64,000 nt of DNA from CAWBAT01 sp963810905. GTDB lineage: Bacteria > Acidobacteriota > Terriglobia > Versatilivoradales > Versatilivoraceae. The position numbers and the translations under genes were made by a program. The notes beneath the pieces are model-generated. The model was not told the origin of the DNA. It was given only the letters and a program-made list of their open reading frames with translations, and searched no databases. Shown piece after piece: positions 47,433 through 55,941 of this stretch (the first letter of the stretch is position 1; every line of letters starts with the position of its first letter). Where the stretch lies: the NCBI GenBank assembly GCA_963810905.1, contig CAWEPG010000001.1, positions 310,001-374,000 of the forward strand. The letters are read 5' to 3'.

Positions 47433-48143
47433 ATGTATAGGCCACTTTCGCTCCACCATCTGATCTACTTCATTTTTGCATTTCTGACCCTAGAGTTTCT
47501 CAATCTTTTGTTAATTAGCCTGTCCCCGGCTTATCCGTGGCTCGTGCAAATCCCAAGAATAACTTTGGGTGTGCCCCAGGTTTTGACAGCGTGCGCTAAA
47601 TCGGCATGGAGCTCTGACAAACAAGAGTCTTCCGAACGATTTCGGTTGAAATTGGAGTCACAGATACGGAGGAAACTGGCCGCCGTGGCAAACGACGATG
47701 TCTATGAAAAAATTGATTTTACTATCGATTCTAACGATGTTGTGACCTTGCTGGGTGCAGTACGCTTCCCTTCCTTAAAGACAAGCGCTGAAAGAGCGGT
47801 GAGCGCTGTTGAAGGGGTGCGAAGCGTGGTTGACCAGCTGGAGGTTTTGCCTGCTTCTCCTTTAGATGACGGGATTCGAAGGGCAGCATTTTTCAAGATC
47901 TATTGGCAAGGTCAACTCAGGAGCTACCTGACGGGAACTCCTTCCATCCACATTATTGTGAAGCATGGGAACCTGTGTCTTGAAGGCAACGTGGCGACTG
48001 AATCCGAGAAGGCATTGGCCGGTTTGTGCGCCAATCAGGTCCTTTGCGTTTTTAAAGTCATAAACAACCTGAAGACTCAGAATCCACAACAGGAAGGGGA
48101 GTATCTCCGAGGCGGTGTGTCTCCTCCAAATTCAATCACCTGA
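47433..48143 (+). CDS. Membrane-anchored protein with two BON domains
   Basis: A 236-residue protein starting at ATG 47433, nine bases after AAAAGGAGG (a longer frame to 47352 lacks such a site). A strongly hydrophobic N-terminal segment (LIYFIFAFLTLEFLNLLLIS) is a signal anchor. Then come two BON-like domains: SQIRRKLAAVANDDVYEKID to RSVVDQLEVLP, and IYWQGQLRSYLTGTPSIHII to FKVINNL. BON domains bind phospholipid or peptidoglycan-associated surfaces and occur in envelope-stress proteins. It follows the phased TTAC array and precedes small protein B by 62 bases, so these two probably form a regulated operon. Confidence 0.8.
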   Translation: MYRPLSLHHLIYFIFAFLTLEFLNLLLISLSPAYPWLVQIPRITLGVPQVLTACAKSAWSSDKQESSERFRLKLESQIRRKLAAVANDDVYEKIDFTIDSNDVVTLLGAVRFPSLKTSAERAVSAVEGVRSVVDQLEVLPASPLDDGIRRAAFFKIYWQGQLRSYLTGTPSIHIIVKHGNLCLEGNVATESEKALAGLCANQVLCVFKVINNLKTQNPQQEGEYLRGGVSPPNSIT

Positions 48144-48205
48144 TTCGGTTTCTGTGATCCATCGATGAGTTGGGCCGTCCTTCCAGACGAGCCGGAGGAA
48201 AGCAC

Positions 48206-48442
48206 TTGAGACGAGATGATTCAACGATGTCAGCCCAGGAAATCCTGTTACCTGTAAGCCGAGCTTTTGTTGTCCAGTTTCTATCGAAGTCGAATGTGCA
48301 GCTTGGTCAATTCCAAGGGAGAGCTGAACATATCGCTTCTGGACAGGTGTTTCATTTCAATTCACAGCAGGAATTCTTCGACTTCGTCTTGAGGATGTTG
48401 GGTCCCAATTCACTGGGAGGCAACGAACCGGAAGATCATTGA
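48206..48442 (+). CDS. Small protein B, paralogue of 40017-40217
   Basis: 78 residues if started at TTG 48206, which has GGAGG at the ideal seven-base spacing (48194-48198); ATG 48227 would leave that site 28 bases away. Core sequence AFVVQFLSKSNVQLGQFQGR, AEHIAS and FHFNSQQEFFDFVLRM aligns with small protein A across about 46 residues with about 17 identities. It is soluble, acidic at the C-terminus, and of no family I know. It is downstream of the BON-domain gene and regulator 2, mirroring the position of A beside regulator 1. Confidence 0.65.
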   Translation: MRRDDSTMSAQEILLPVSRAFVVQFLSKSNVQLGQFQGRAEHIASGQVFHFNSQQEFFDFVLRMLGPNSLGGNEPEDH

Positions 48443-48842
48443 TTCTGGGGAGGAGGGTAAAGACATTCGCGATCACTTTTTCTAGAAAAGCTGTCTGCTC
48501 CATAAGCTACGAAATCAAGAGAGCAGGGGATGACGAATGTATCGCGTCAAAGTCAAATTTGCTGGAAATCTCAGCGAGCTACTTAATAGAAAATTCACAC
48601 TGTTCTCACACACTCTTCTTCAAGATCATCCTAGAAAGACTCATTCACGTCAAAACTTCGAGAACGGGAAACAAAAGGAGGTGAAAATATTAGTTACCAC
48701 TTGACAACGCCACTGCCAGGCAGGACCGACTCGGGTCGATTTTGTTCGATACCAAAGGAAATCGTCCCAGTCGCAATCGCGTGTCAGGTAATGTGATTAA
48801 TTGGGCTTTTTCATAAGAGAATAGCCTTTTTCGAAACCAACC

Positions 48843-48871
48843 AGCTTATAGATGCTAGGGCATCATAAGCT
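48843..48871. promoter_or_regulatory. Inverted repeat upstream of the secreted protein gene
   Basis: AGCTTAT (48843-48849) and ATAAGCT (48865-48871), with inner ATG/CAT also pairing, form a hairpin or operator 36 bases before the start at 48908. The 48443-48842 stretch otherwise shows no gene; GGCT...AGCC followed by TTTTT near 48810-48835 is a weak terminator candidate. Confidence 0.35.
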
Positions 48872-48907
48872 AAAACCTATTACCAAGTTAAATGGAGAAT
48901 ATAGAAA

Positions 48908-49834
48908 ATGAGAACAAGATTACTAGTGAGTCTAACCGGAGCCATGTTGGCTTTCAGCATGTGGGTTGCAACGCCCGTTTGGGCGGCGTCCCTTTTCTTC
49001 ACAACCGGCGCTCCCGACGGCCGGCTGGGAGCCCTGTCCCGCCGTCCCAGCCCCGGAAAAATCGAGACCGAAACGGCCGATGACTTTATCCTACAACAGA
49101 CCACAGTCATCACTGGGGCCACAATTACCGGGTTGGTCCCCTTAGAAACGCCCCTGGAAAATATCAAGGAGGTGGAACTTGAGGTGTACCATGTCTTCCC
49201 TCTAGACTCGGCATTTCCCCCCTCAGGCAATGTGCCCTCGCGGGTTAACTCACCGTCAGATGTCGAAATCGATTCTGCCACGCGCGCCAGAAGTTCTGGA
49301 ACGCTCAAAATCTCCACAAGCTTGCTGAATCCGGTGTTCTCAGTCGACAACACCGTGGTAGGCATCAACAAACTTCCCAATGTCGTCCCCGCGACCGGCG
49401 AGGAAATCGAGATCACCATCACGTTCACGAGTCCTATCATTCTGCCGGCGGGTAACTATTTCTTCCGCCCGGAAGTCCTGGTGTCCAGCGGTGATTTCCT
49501 GTACTTGTCCGCGCCAAGACCGATTATCGCGCCCGGAACTCCATTCGTTGGGGATCGGCAGGCGTGGATTCGAAACTCAAACCTGGCACCGGATTGGCTG
49601 CGGATCGGCACGGACATTATCGGCGGCACCACACCTCCCACGTTCAACATGGCCTTTTCTTTCAGCAGTGAGACTGTTCCTGAAGCCGGAACACCCGGAC
49701 GGCCGAACTGTCACGGCCAGACTATTTCAGCGCTAGCCAACCAGTTTGGCGGCATTGATTCGGCTGCTTCAGCGCTTGGGTTCTCAAGCGTCGAGGCGCT
49801 TCAAGACGCATTTACTTTGTTTTGCGAGCCATAA
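48908..49834 (+). CDS. Secreted protein of unknown function
   Basis: 308 residues with a clean signal peptide (RLLVSLTGAMLAFSMWVATP, cleavage after VWAA). The mature part is beta-rich (EVELEVYHVFPLDSAFPPSG, EIEITITFTSPIILPAGNYF) like acidobacterial/PEP-CTERM-style surface proteins with a DDF-type jelly-roll, but there is no C-terminal PEP-CTERM helix. A conserved-looking tail GRPNCHGQTISALANQFGGI to LFCEP holds two cysteines that could pair. A GGAG sequence lies ten bases before the ATG. It stands alone, with a hairpin just after the stop. Family not recognised. Confidence 0.75.
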   Translation: MRTRLLVSLTGAMLAFSMWVATPVWAASLFFTTGAPDGRLGALSRRPSPGKIETETADDFILQQTTVITGATITGLVPLETPLENIKEVELEVYHVFPLDSAFPPSGNVPSRVNSPSDVEIDSATRARSSGTLKISTSLLNPVFSVDNTVVGINKLPNVVPATGEEIEITITFTSPIILPAGNYFFRPEVLVSSGDFLYLSAPRPIIAPGTPFVGDRQAWIRNSNLAPDWLRIGTDIIGGTTPPTFNMAFSFSSETVPEAGTPGRPNCHGQTISALANQFGGIDSAASALGFSSVEALQDAFTLFCEP

Positions 49835-49858
49835 GTCCAGGACGATCCTCACGAGAAC

Positions 49859-49887
49859 CCTCCTGGTAACAGAAGGCGACCAGGAGG
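49859..49887 (+). terminator. Stem-loop after the secreted protein gene
   Basis: CCTCCTGGT (49859-49867) pairs perfectly with ACCAGGAGG (49879-49887), 9 bp with an 11-base loop, 25 bases after the stop. No T run follows, so it may be a transcript-end stabiliser rather than an intrinsic terminator. The rest of 49888-50181 shows no gene. Confidence 0.5.
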
Positions 49888-50181
49888 AAACTGCAGCCTT
49901 TTCCATTCGAGATTCGCGATCTCACAACCCGAAAGGAGGAGAGCAAGACGGCGAGTGCCTGCCTTACAAATCAAATGAAGGCAGGCATCGCGTTAGAGTT
50001 GATGCTCGGCATAGCTCGCCAAGGCACTTGAAAAGGAGCAGACCACCCACAGCGACCCCCGAAAATATAAGGCGGAGGAAGCAAGAAGTACGGGGGTACC
50101 CACGAGGAGACGCGTAAAGTCCCAGGGGGTTGCACCTGCCACGAGGGCTTGCGCTCTGTATCGGTAGACGCCTGTGGCTTC

Positions 50182-50697
50182 TCAAGAAGAATTGGAGCCG
50201 GACTTCCACAACTCAACGCCCAGGCCAGCGAACGCAACGCCGAAGATCACGCCAGACCAGACGAAGAGAGCATTCGCGCCCCGAACGTAATTCCCGATGA
50301 GGCCGACGAGCGTCGAGAGCAGGAACGCCATGGGAACCCAGCCAGGAATCCGGCGTGCGACCCACGCCCTGGCGCTCAGAATGATCACACCGCACGCAGT
50401 CGCCAACGCTCCCGCTGGGTATAGATCGACAGTCGAAATCGCCCGATTCGCTCTCACGGTCGCGAGGCCAAGAAGCGCAAGAGCGAGGCCAGCCGCGCCT
50501 GGCCATCCGATGCTCTTAGAGTGCCTTGCACTAAAACCCATGAGCCCTATAGTCAGACACACGTCAACCACGATATAGAGCGATTCACGCTCGATATCAG
50601 AATCGATGATCACGGGTGCAATCGAGGCAACCGCTCTTAGCGCTCCGCCCGCGATTGCTGCCAGTCCTCCCGCACGAACGAGAGCCGACCTTGTCAT
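50182..50697 (-). CDS. Multi-pass integral membrane protein, unknown function
   Basis: 171 residues from ATG 50697, which has AGGAGG eight bases upstream; the open frame continues to 50814 without a comparable site. Five hydrophobic segments are visible (AGGLAAIAGGALRAVAS, YIVVDVCLTIGLMGFSA, GAAGLALALLGLATV, ATACGVIILSARAWV, MAFLLSTLVGLIGNYV, last FGVAFAGLGVELW). Charged residues are few and no catalytic motif is seen. Resembles small DUF-type membrane proteins of soil bacteria. Codon use is GC-rich compared with the genes before 48 kb, hinting at a different origin. Confidence 0.7.
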   Translation of the reverse strand: MTRSALVRAGGLAAIAGGALRAVASIAPVIIDSDIERESLYIVVDVCLTIGLMGFSARHSKSIGWPGAAGLALALLGLATVRANRAISTVDLYPAGALATACGVIILSARAWVARRIPGWVPMAFLLSTLVGLIGNYVRGANALFVWSGVIFGVAFAGLGVELWKSGSNSS

Positions 50698-50840
50698 ACA
50701 CCAGACCTCCTGACCAAATGTATCATATTTGTTGCGTCTGCCCCGGTGGACGAGCGAAAAGCCCGGTTCTTTGGCTGCATGAGGTATAGGCACACTGCCA
50801 CAAGCCGGGCTCACATGGGATCTGATTGGCTGTCAAGGAC

Positions 50841-51122
50841 TCAACGATCTGCACCAGAGTTTGGCGGCATGTGAAGCCGGTCCGATCTCGCTACCGTTTG
50901 GCGAGCCTCCTCGGCCGCCACCAATGAGGTCTGGCCGCTGTATCCCATCACACAAAACAGCGCGATGAAGAAATATCCGCTAATCCGATGGGCAGCAATT
51001 AGTCGCGTGCTGGCCGTTGTGTCCCTCACGCGGGCGGACACCTGCAGAATGAGCCACACATTGATCGCGCCGATCACAACGAACGTAACGCCTAACCAGA
51101 GACTTGCCGAACTGTTGAACAT
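50841..51122 (-). CDS. Small membrane protein, probably truncated
   Basis: 93 residues with two membrane segments (LWLGVTFVVIGAINVWLILQ, IAAHRISGYFFIALFCVMGY) and a histidine between them, resembling the first two helices of DUF/cytochrome-b561-like proteins. After VMGY the sequence turns into a hydrophilic stretch with no helix, as if the rest of a larger protein had been lost or the frame shifted. It follows the heme-binding protein operon on the same strand. Confidence 0.45.
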   Translation of the reverse strand: MFNSSASLWLGVTFVVIGAINVWLILQVSARVRDTTASTRLIAAHRISGYFFIALFCVMGYSGQTSLVAAEEARQTVARSDRLHMPPNSGADR

Positions 51123-51202
51123 ATTTAACCTGTGTGGATGCGATTCCTGAATTGAGCATCAGACTGCCGCAGTTTTCTCTGATCGTTCATGAGGGCTGTC
51201 TC

Positions 51203-51745
51203 TCAGTGCCGGATGCGCAGCGGTTCGATGTGTGACGACAGGACGGAGAGTGCGTCGATAGCGGACGACGAGGTCCTGCCCCCAGCCTCACGCAGGCGTT
51301 TCTTCTCCGCTCTGCTCCATTCGTAGATTTGGTGGCGCTCTTGTGACGAGAGAACAGCCTCGCGATGGAGCAACGTATAGCGCGGCAAAGGCATCTGGCC
51401 AGTACGCGCTGCACTGCCGATTTGGGTGAGAAACTCCTCCTGTTCCTCTGGGTAGTACGAATCCCAGTTGGAGAAATTGACGTGACGGCGAGCATCGTCG
51501 ACATCCTTTTCAATCATCCATGACGCGGGTGGAATGCGGCTGTACCATGGCCATTGTGTATTCTCCGAATGGCAGTTCTGGCAGGCGCGCTGGAACAAGG
51601 CCAGCGTCGATCCATCGATCTGGGCCCCCTTGAACAAGGGCTTGGCATGAGCCGGCGACGGTTCGGGATGAAGAGCCAGCCCCGTCAGTGTTATGGCAAA
51701 TAGCACTACCGCAAGGAGTGAAGCAATTATGAAGACCCTCGGCAT
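51203..51745 (-). CDS. Heme-binding (Haem_bd-type) periplasmic protein
   Basis: A 180-residue exported protein with an N-terminal hydrophobic signal/anchor (FIIASLLAVVLFAITLTGLA) and a Haem_bd-like domain: one CxxCH site CQNCHS, then TQWPWYSRIPPASWMIEKDV and HVNFSNWDSYYPEEQEEFL, the typical conserved block. The start codon follows the cytochrome c stop with no gap (TAG ATG), so the two are translated from one message. It probably takes electrons in the periplasm with the neighbouring cytochrome. Confidence 0.87.
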   Translation of the reverse strand: MPRVFIIASLLAVVLFAITLTGLALHPEPSPAHAKPLFKGAQIDGSTLALFQRACQNCHSENTQWPWYSRIPPASWMIEKDVDDARRHVNFSNWDSYYPEEQEEFLTQIGSAARTGQMPLPRYTLLHREAVLSSQERHQIYEWSRAEKKRLREAGGRTSSSAIDALSVLSSHIEPLRIRH

Positions 51746-52135
51746 CTATTTACCCATCTCTTTCAGAAAGGTTATGATGGCCGCCCGTTCGGCGGAGTTG
51801 TCTAGTCGGAATGCCATGTCGGCGTCAGGGATCACAGTTTCGGGATCCGTCAGCCATTTATCGAGGACCGTTTCGGTCCAGACCACTTCGGATTTCTTGA
51901 CGGCGTCGGAATAGGGGAAACCGGCGACCGTTCCGGCTTTGCGTCCGACGACTCCGGCGAGGCGCGGTCCGGTCTTCTCGTGGTCGAGAGCGTGACAGCC
52001 CGTGCAGCGCTTTTCAAAGGCGGACCGTCCTACGATAGTTTCGCCATTTGCACCGCTGTCGGTGGCAAAGGCCGCTGGAAGCGCTGCGCCCGATGCCAGG
52101 GCGATTATCAGAATGATTTTCGATTGAATACTCAT
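51746..52135 (-). CDS. Class I cytochrome c
   Basis: 129 residues: signal peptide (MSIQSKIILIIALASGAALP, cleavage near FATDS), then a mono-heme cytochrome c domain with CTGCH, the loop GPRLAGVVGRKAGTVAGF and distal methionine in DADMAF. Typical of cytochrome c2-like soluble carriers. GAAAGGAA lies before ATG 52135; the open frame to 52525 is an extension through the neighbouring gene. Operon with the metallophosphoesterase (12 bases upstream) and the heme-binding protein (directly downstream). Confidence 0.9.
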   Translation of the reverse strand: MSIQSKIILIIALASGAALPAAFATDSGANGETIVGRSAFEKRCTGCHALDHEKTGPRLAGVVGRKAGTVAGFPYSDAVKKSEVVWTETVLDKWLTDPETVIPDADMAFRLDNSAERAAIITFLKEMGK

Positions 52136-52146
52136 GAATTTTCCTT

Positions 52147-53073
52147 TCACCCGAGAGAAGTGTCGACGATAGCGAGATGATGCTTGCCCGCGGTGAAGTT
52201 CACGCTGGTGACGCCGAGCACCTGCCGAAGTCTTTCGGCAGGGACCGTCATCGGGCCGGCGGAGGGAGCGCTGCCGGGCGCGGGTTGCGGGAACGCCGTG
52301 GACATCGCGGAATGGAAGGTGACGTTGCCCTCGACCTTCTGCATCACCTGGTGAATGTGCCCGTTGAGCACAGTGACAGATCCGAAGCGCTTCAGGATCG
52401 AGAGAGCCTGCGCGCTGTCCTTGGTGCCCCAGCCCCATTCGGGGTAAACGGACCACAGCGGAATGTGCGCGAAGACGACAATCGGTGTGCTGGTGGTGAG
52501 GTGGGCGACGTCCTTGCCGAGCCATTCCAATTGCTCCGCGCCGATCGCGCCGAGTCCTTCCAATTGGGCGCAGTTGTTCAGACCAATGAAATGTACACCC
52601 TTATGGTCAAAGCTTTGCCAGGTCTTGCCGGCGGTCGATTTGCCGAAGCGTTCGAGAAACAGTTTGCCGTCGTCGCCGGTGATGTCATGTTCGCCTGGGA
52701 CATAGAACACTTCTTTTTGACGAAGGCTCTTAAGGATCTGGTCCAGCGTGTCAAATTCGGCGGCCTTGGCAAGATGAGTGAGGTCGCCCGTGTGGAGAAT
52801 CAAGTCCGGCTGCTGGATGGCGGCGTTGATTTGATCGACGGCCACTTGCAGGGTACCTTTGACGTCAGTATTTGCCGGCTTGTTGAAGCCGATGTGGCTG
52901 TCGCTGATCTGAACGAAAGTGAAGTCGGCGGCTTTGGTATTGCCTTTCTGAGCGCCGAGGAGTTGCGAGCTGGGTACGCCGCTGGTGAAAGACCATACTA
53001 CAGCGGCGCCGGCCCACTGCATACACTTCAGAAAGCCGCGGCGGTCCACCTTTTGATCGAGTTTGAGATTCAT
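52147..53073 (-). CDS. Tat-exported metallophosphoesterase
   Basis: 308 residues from ATG 53073 (GGAAAGGA upstream). A twin-arginine signal DRRGFLKCMQWAGAAVVWSF is followed by a calcineurin-like metallophosphoesterase domain with the full metal set: D-S-H (ISDSHIG), GD (HTGDLTH), GEHD (in place of GNHD), H (VVFAHIP) and GHxH (NGHIHQ). It probably hydrolyses a phosphoester in the periplasm. First gene of an operon with cytochrome c and the heme-binding protein, an association that suggests a redox-linked role but does not prove one. A 340-codon frame on the opposite strand is only its shadow. Confidence 0.9.
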   Translation of the reverse strand: MNLKLDQKVDRRGFLKCMQWAGAAVVWSFTSGVPSSQLLGAQKGNTKAADFTFVQISDSHIGFNKPANTDVKGTLQVAVDQINAAIQQPDLILHTGDLTHLAKAAEFDTLDQILKSLRQKEVFYVPGEHDITGDDGKLFLERFGKSTAGKTWQSFDHKGVHFIGLNNCAQLEGLGAIGAEQLEWLGKDVAHLTTSTPIVVFAHIPLWSVYPEWGWGTKDSAQALSILKRFGSVTVLNGHIHQVMQKVEGNVTFHSAMSTAFPQPAPGSAPSAGPMTVPAERLRQVLGVTSVNFTAGKHHLAIVDTSLG

Positions 53074-53438
53074 TCTTTTATCCTTTCCAGTTTTGTTTGT
53101 TACGAATCGAGATTTGGCCAAGTTGCAGGCCGTGATCGAAGTCGTTTTCGAGGGCGAGTTTGGGGCAAGGTGCCCGTAAGGTCAATGGAAGCGAAGTGAA
53201 ACGTAGATAGCGTACGGGTGACACGGTAACCAATTGATTAATTTACACTTGGCGGCCGGGGTGAGATGCGCCCCGTCGTCTGGCAAGCTCTGCTTGAACG
53301 AGTAGACGGGAGTGGCTGCTCACAGTTCGTGAGAGGCGGTTGAAGAACAACAGTTCAGGTCCAGGTTGGCAACGGTGTTAAACTCTGTAATGTCGGTTAT
53401 TTTGACAATGGGGCCCACGTTAGATATCTCTAATTGCA

Positions 53439-55392
53439 ATGGGACCAGTGGTACCATTCCCACGTCTAATCCGGTTCGGGGTCTTCGAGCTTGATCTGCG
53501 TTCGGGCGAGCTCCAGAGGCAAGGCCGAAAAATCCGGCTTGAAGGGCAGCCGGTTCAGATCCTGATCTGTCTTCTCGAAAACCCCGGTGAGTTAGTTACG
53601 CGCGAAGAGCTTCACCGGAAACTTTGGCCCGCCGACACCTTCGTCGACTTCGAACAAGGTCTCAACGCGGCCGTCAAAAGGCTCCGTCAGGCCCTCAACG
53701 ACTCGGCAGACAACCCTCGATTTATCGAGACTCTGCCGCGGCGCGGCTACCGGTTCATCGCTCCGATGCACGCCGTCGCCTTGACCGGAGATGAGTCAGC
53801 GGTCCAGGTGGCTCCCGCTTTTACAGACGCGCCTCCAATCCCAGACCTGCCCAAAGCAAAAGATCAGGCTCAGATTCACCTTTCTGAGAACACCGTTCCA
53901 GCTGTTCGCCTGCGCTGGCCGCGTATCTTGAAGAGGTCCGGCATCGCCATACTCGCGATGCTCGCAATCTTAACGAGCTGGATACTTCGCCCAGGGACTC
54001 ACCCGCCACCCGCCATTCGGTCTCTGGCAGTGCTTCCACTGGAGAACTTGTCTGGCGACATATCACAGGATTATTTCTCTGATGGCATGACCGACGAGTT
54101 GATCACCGAACTTGGGCAGATCAGCGAATTGCGCGTGATCTCGCGTACGTCGATAATGACCTATAAAGGCGTCCACAAGTCCTTACCGCAAATCGCGCGG
54201 GATTTGAATGTAGACGCTGTGGTGGAAGGCGCCGTGCTCCGTTCCGGTAACCGGGTTCGAATCACGGCGCAGTTGATCCTGGCGGCTGCCGACAAGCACT
54301 TGTGGGCTAGGAGCTATGACGGCGAAATGGGTGATACGTTAGCGCTCCAAAAGCAGGTAGCCCGCTCCATTGCGTCGGAGATCCGGATCGAGTTAACCCC
54401 ACACGAACAGGCGGCGTTGAAAAACGGGACGCGTGTGAGTCCGGAAGCCTACGATGCCTACCTCAAGGGACGATACTTTTGGAATAAACGAACCGCTGAT
54501 GGCTTGCGAAAGGCCATCGATTATTTCGACCAGGTCATCGCAACCGATCCGAACTATGCCGAGGCATACGCAGGGCTAGCCGACTCTTATGCTTTGGCGG
54601 GAGATTGGGAGTATGGGGTTCTAGCTCCCAAGGAAGCGTACCCCAGAGCCAAGGCGGCGGCGGCCAAAGCCTTAGAGCTGGACAACACTCTCGGCGAAGC
54701 TCACATCTCGCTTGCATTTTGCTTAGATGGCTTCGACTGGGATTGGGAGTCTGCCGGCAAGGAATTCAGGCGCGGAATCGAGCTAAACCCTGGCTATGCG
54801 ACGGGTCACCACTGGTATGCCTGGCATTTGACCACGTTGGGGCGAAACGACGAGGCTATCTCCGAAATGAAGAAGGCGGAGAACTTAGATCCGCTCTCCC
54901 TCATCATTAGCGCCGAGTTGGCCGAAGAATTTCTCATCGCGCATCGTTATGACGAAGCGATAAAACAAAGCCGAAAAACGATGGCGTTGGACCCTTTCTT
55001 TGCCGTTGCGCACTTCGAACTAGGCCAGGCATTCGTGCAAAAGCACATGTACAATGAAGCCATCGTGGAACTTCAAAAAGCGATCGAGCTATCTGCCAGG
55101 CAGTACGACATTCAGGTCGAATCTTGCTTACGCCTACGCCGAATCCGGCAAGAGAAATGAAGCCTCAAAGATCCTGAATGATCTAAAGAGCAATTCGCAT
55201 GACGCCTTCTCAAATGCTCCCGAGATTGCCTTGGTCTATGTAGGTCTGGACGAGAAGGATCAAGCAATGGCCTGGCTGGAAAAGGCCTATGCGGAGCGCT
55301 TTAACCCTTCGCTCCTCCTGCGGCCAGCCTTCGACCCTCTGCGATCCGACCCGCGGTTCCAGAACCTGCTGCGCCGCATTGGCCTCAGTTGA
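53439..55392 (+). pseudogene. Winged-helix/TolB-like/TPR transcriptional regulator (CadC-like), frameshifted near the end
   Basis: About 650 residues if joined. Order: OmpR-type winged helix (LEGQPVQILICLLENPGELV, LPRRGYRFIAP), a single transmembrane segment (SGIAILAMLAILTSWILRPG), a TolB-like/adenylate-cyclase-associated domain (SLAVLPLENLSGDISQDYFS, DGMTDELITELGQI, RVISRTSIMTYKG), then TPR repeats (PNYAEAYAGLADSYALAGDW). Near 55098 the frame breaks after AIELSARQYDIQVE; the other frame carries FRSNLAYAYAESGKRNEASK to a normal end at 55392. The family is a membrane-bound one-component regulator widespread in Acidobacteria. No target gene is adjacent; a 240-base gap precedes it. Confidence 0.85.
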
Positions 55393-55634
55393 TGAGCTTC
55401 TGAGAATCTGATAACGTCCAACTCGCAAGCAGGGGCCCGGCCCCCGCAGACACGAGTTCGCTAGGTTCGGTGGACAACATCACTCTTGACTAGCAAGGTA
55501 TTCACATCCAATCGGACCATACTCCGAAGGAAGCTGGCAAAATGCGGCGTCAGCCGCGAGGTGGAGCATTGCCAAAAGAGTAGCCTTTACCCCCCATTGA
55601 TTTCATTCGACCTCCGCCTGTAGGATGGTCCTGC

Positions 55635-55730
55635 ATGAATCGTGCCCTCGTCATCGGAGCCACCAGCTGCGTCGGCTGTCAGATTCTCTCTCGATTGCCG
55701 GCTACGGGCGTTACCGCCATTAGATTCTAG
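55635..55730 (+). pseudogene. N-terminal stub of an NAD(P)-binding epimerase/NmrA-like protein
   Basis: ATG 55635 opens MNRALVIGATSCVGCQILSR, a Rossmann GATxxVG start, then stops after 31 codons. The rest of the enzyme is absent from all frames. Lies in the 55393-55941 gap, which otherwise contains only the inverted repeat at 55790-55841. Confidence 0.45.
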
Positions 55731-55789
55731 GATTCGATATAATTATTGGATGCGCATTGACGGTGGCAACCTCCGGTCAAGCGCGTTAC

Positions 55790-55841
55790 GCCCGCCAGGT
55801 GAATTGCATCTATTATGTACACATCTGGGGACCTGGCGGGC
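55790..55841. repeat. 11-bp inverted repeat upstream of the PQQ-propeller gene
   Basis: GCCCGCCAGGT (55790-55800) and ACCTGGCGGGC (55831-55841) are perfectly complementary across 30 bases, 100 bases before the start at 55942. Could be a large operator, a terminator of upstream transcription, or the remains of a mobile element end. Confidence 0.4.
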
Positions 55842-55941
55842 ATGGTGAATTATACTGAACATTCCGCTGTTCTCTTTCGTATGCTTGTACCTGGATTATC
55901 TGATCCCGGCGGGTTTATTGTATAAGATTCTGGAGCCCAAA

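Noticed and set aside
52177..53199. 340-codon open frame on plus strand
   Set aside because: Lies opposite the metallophosphoesterase, whose Tat signal and full set of metal motifs are clear; high GC keeps the antisense frame open.
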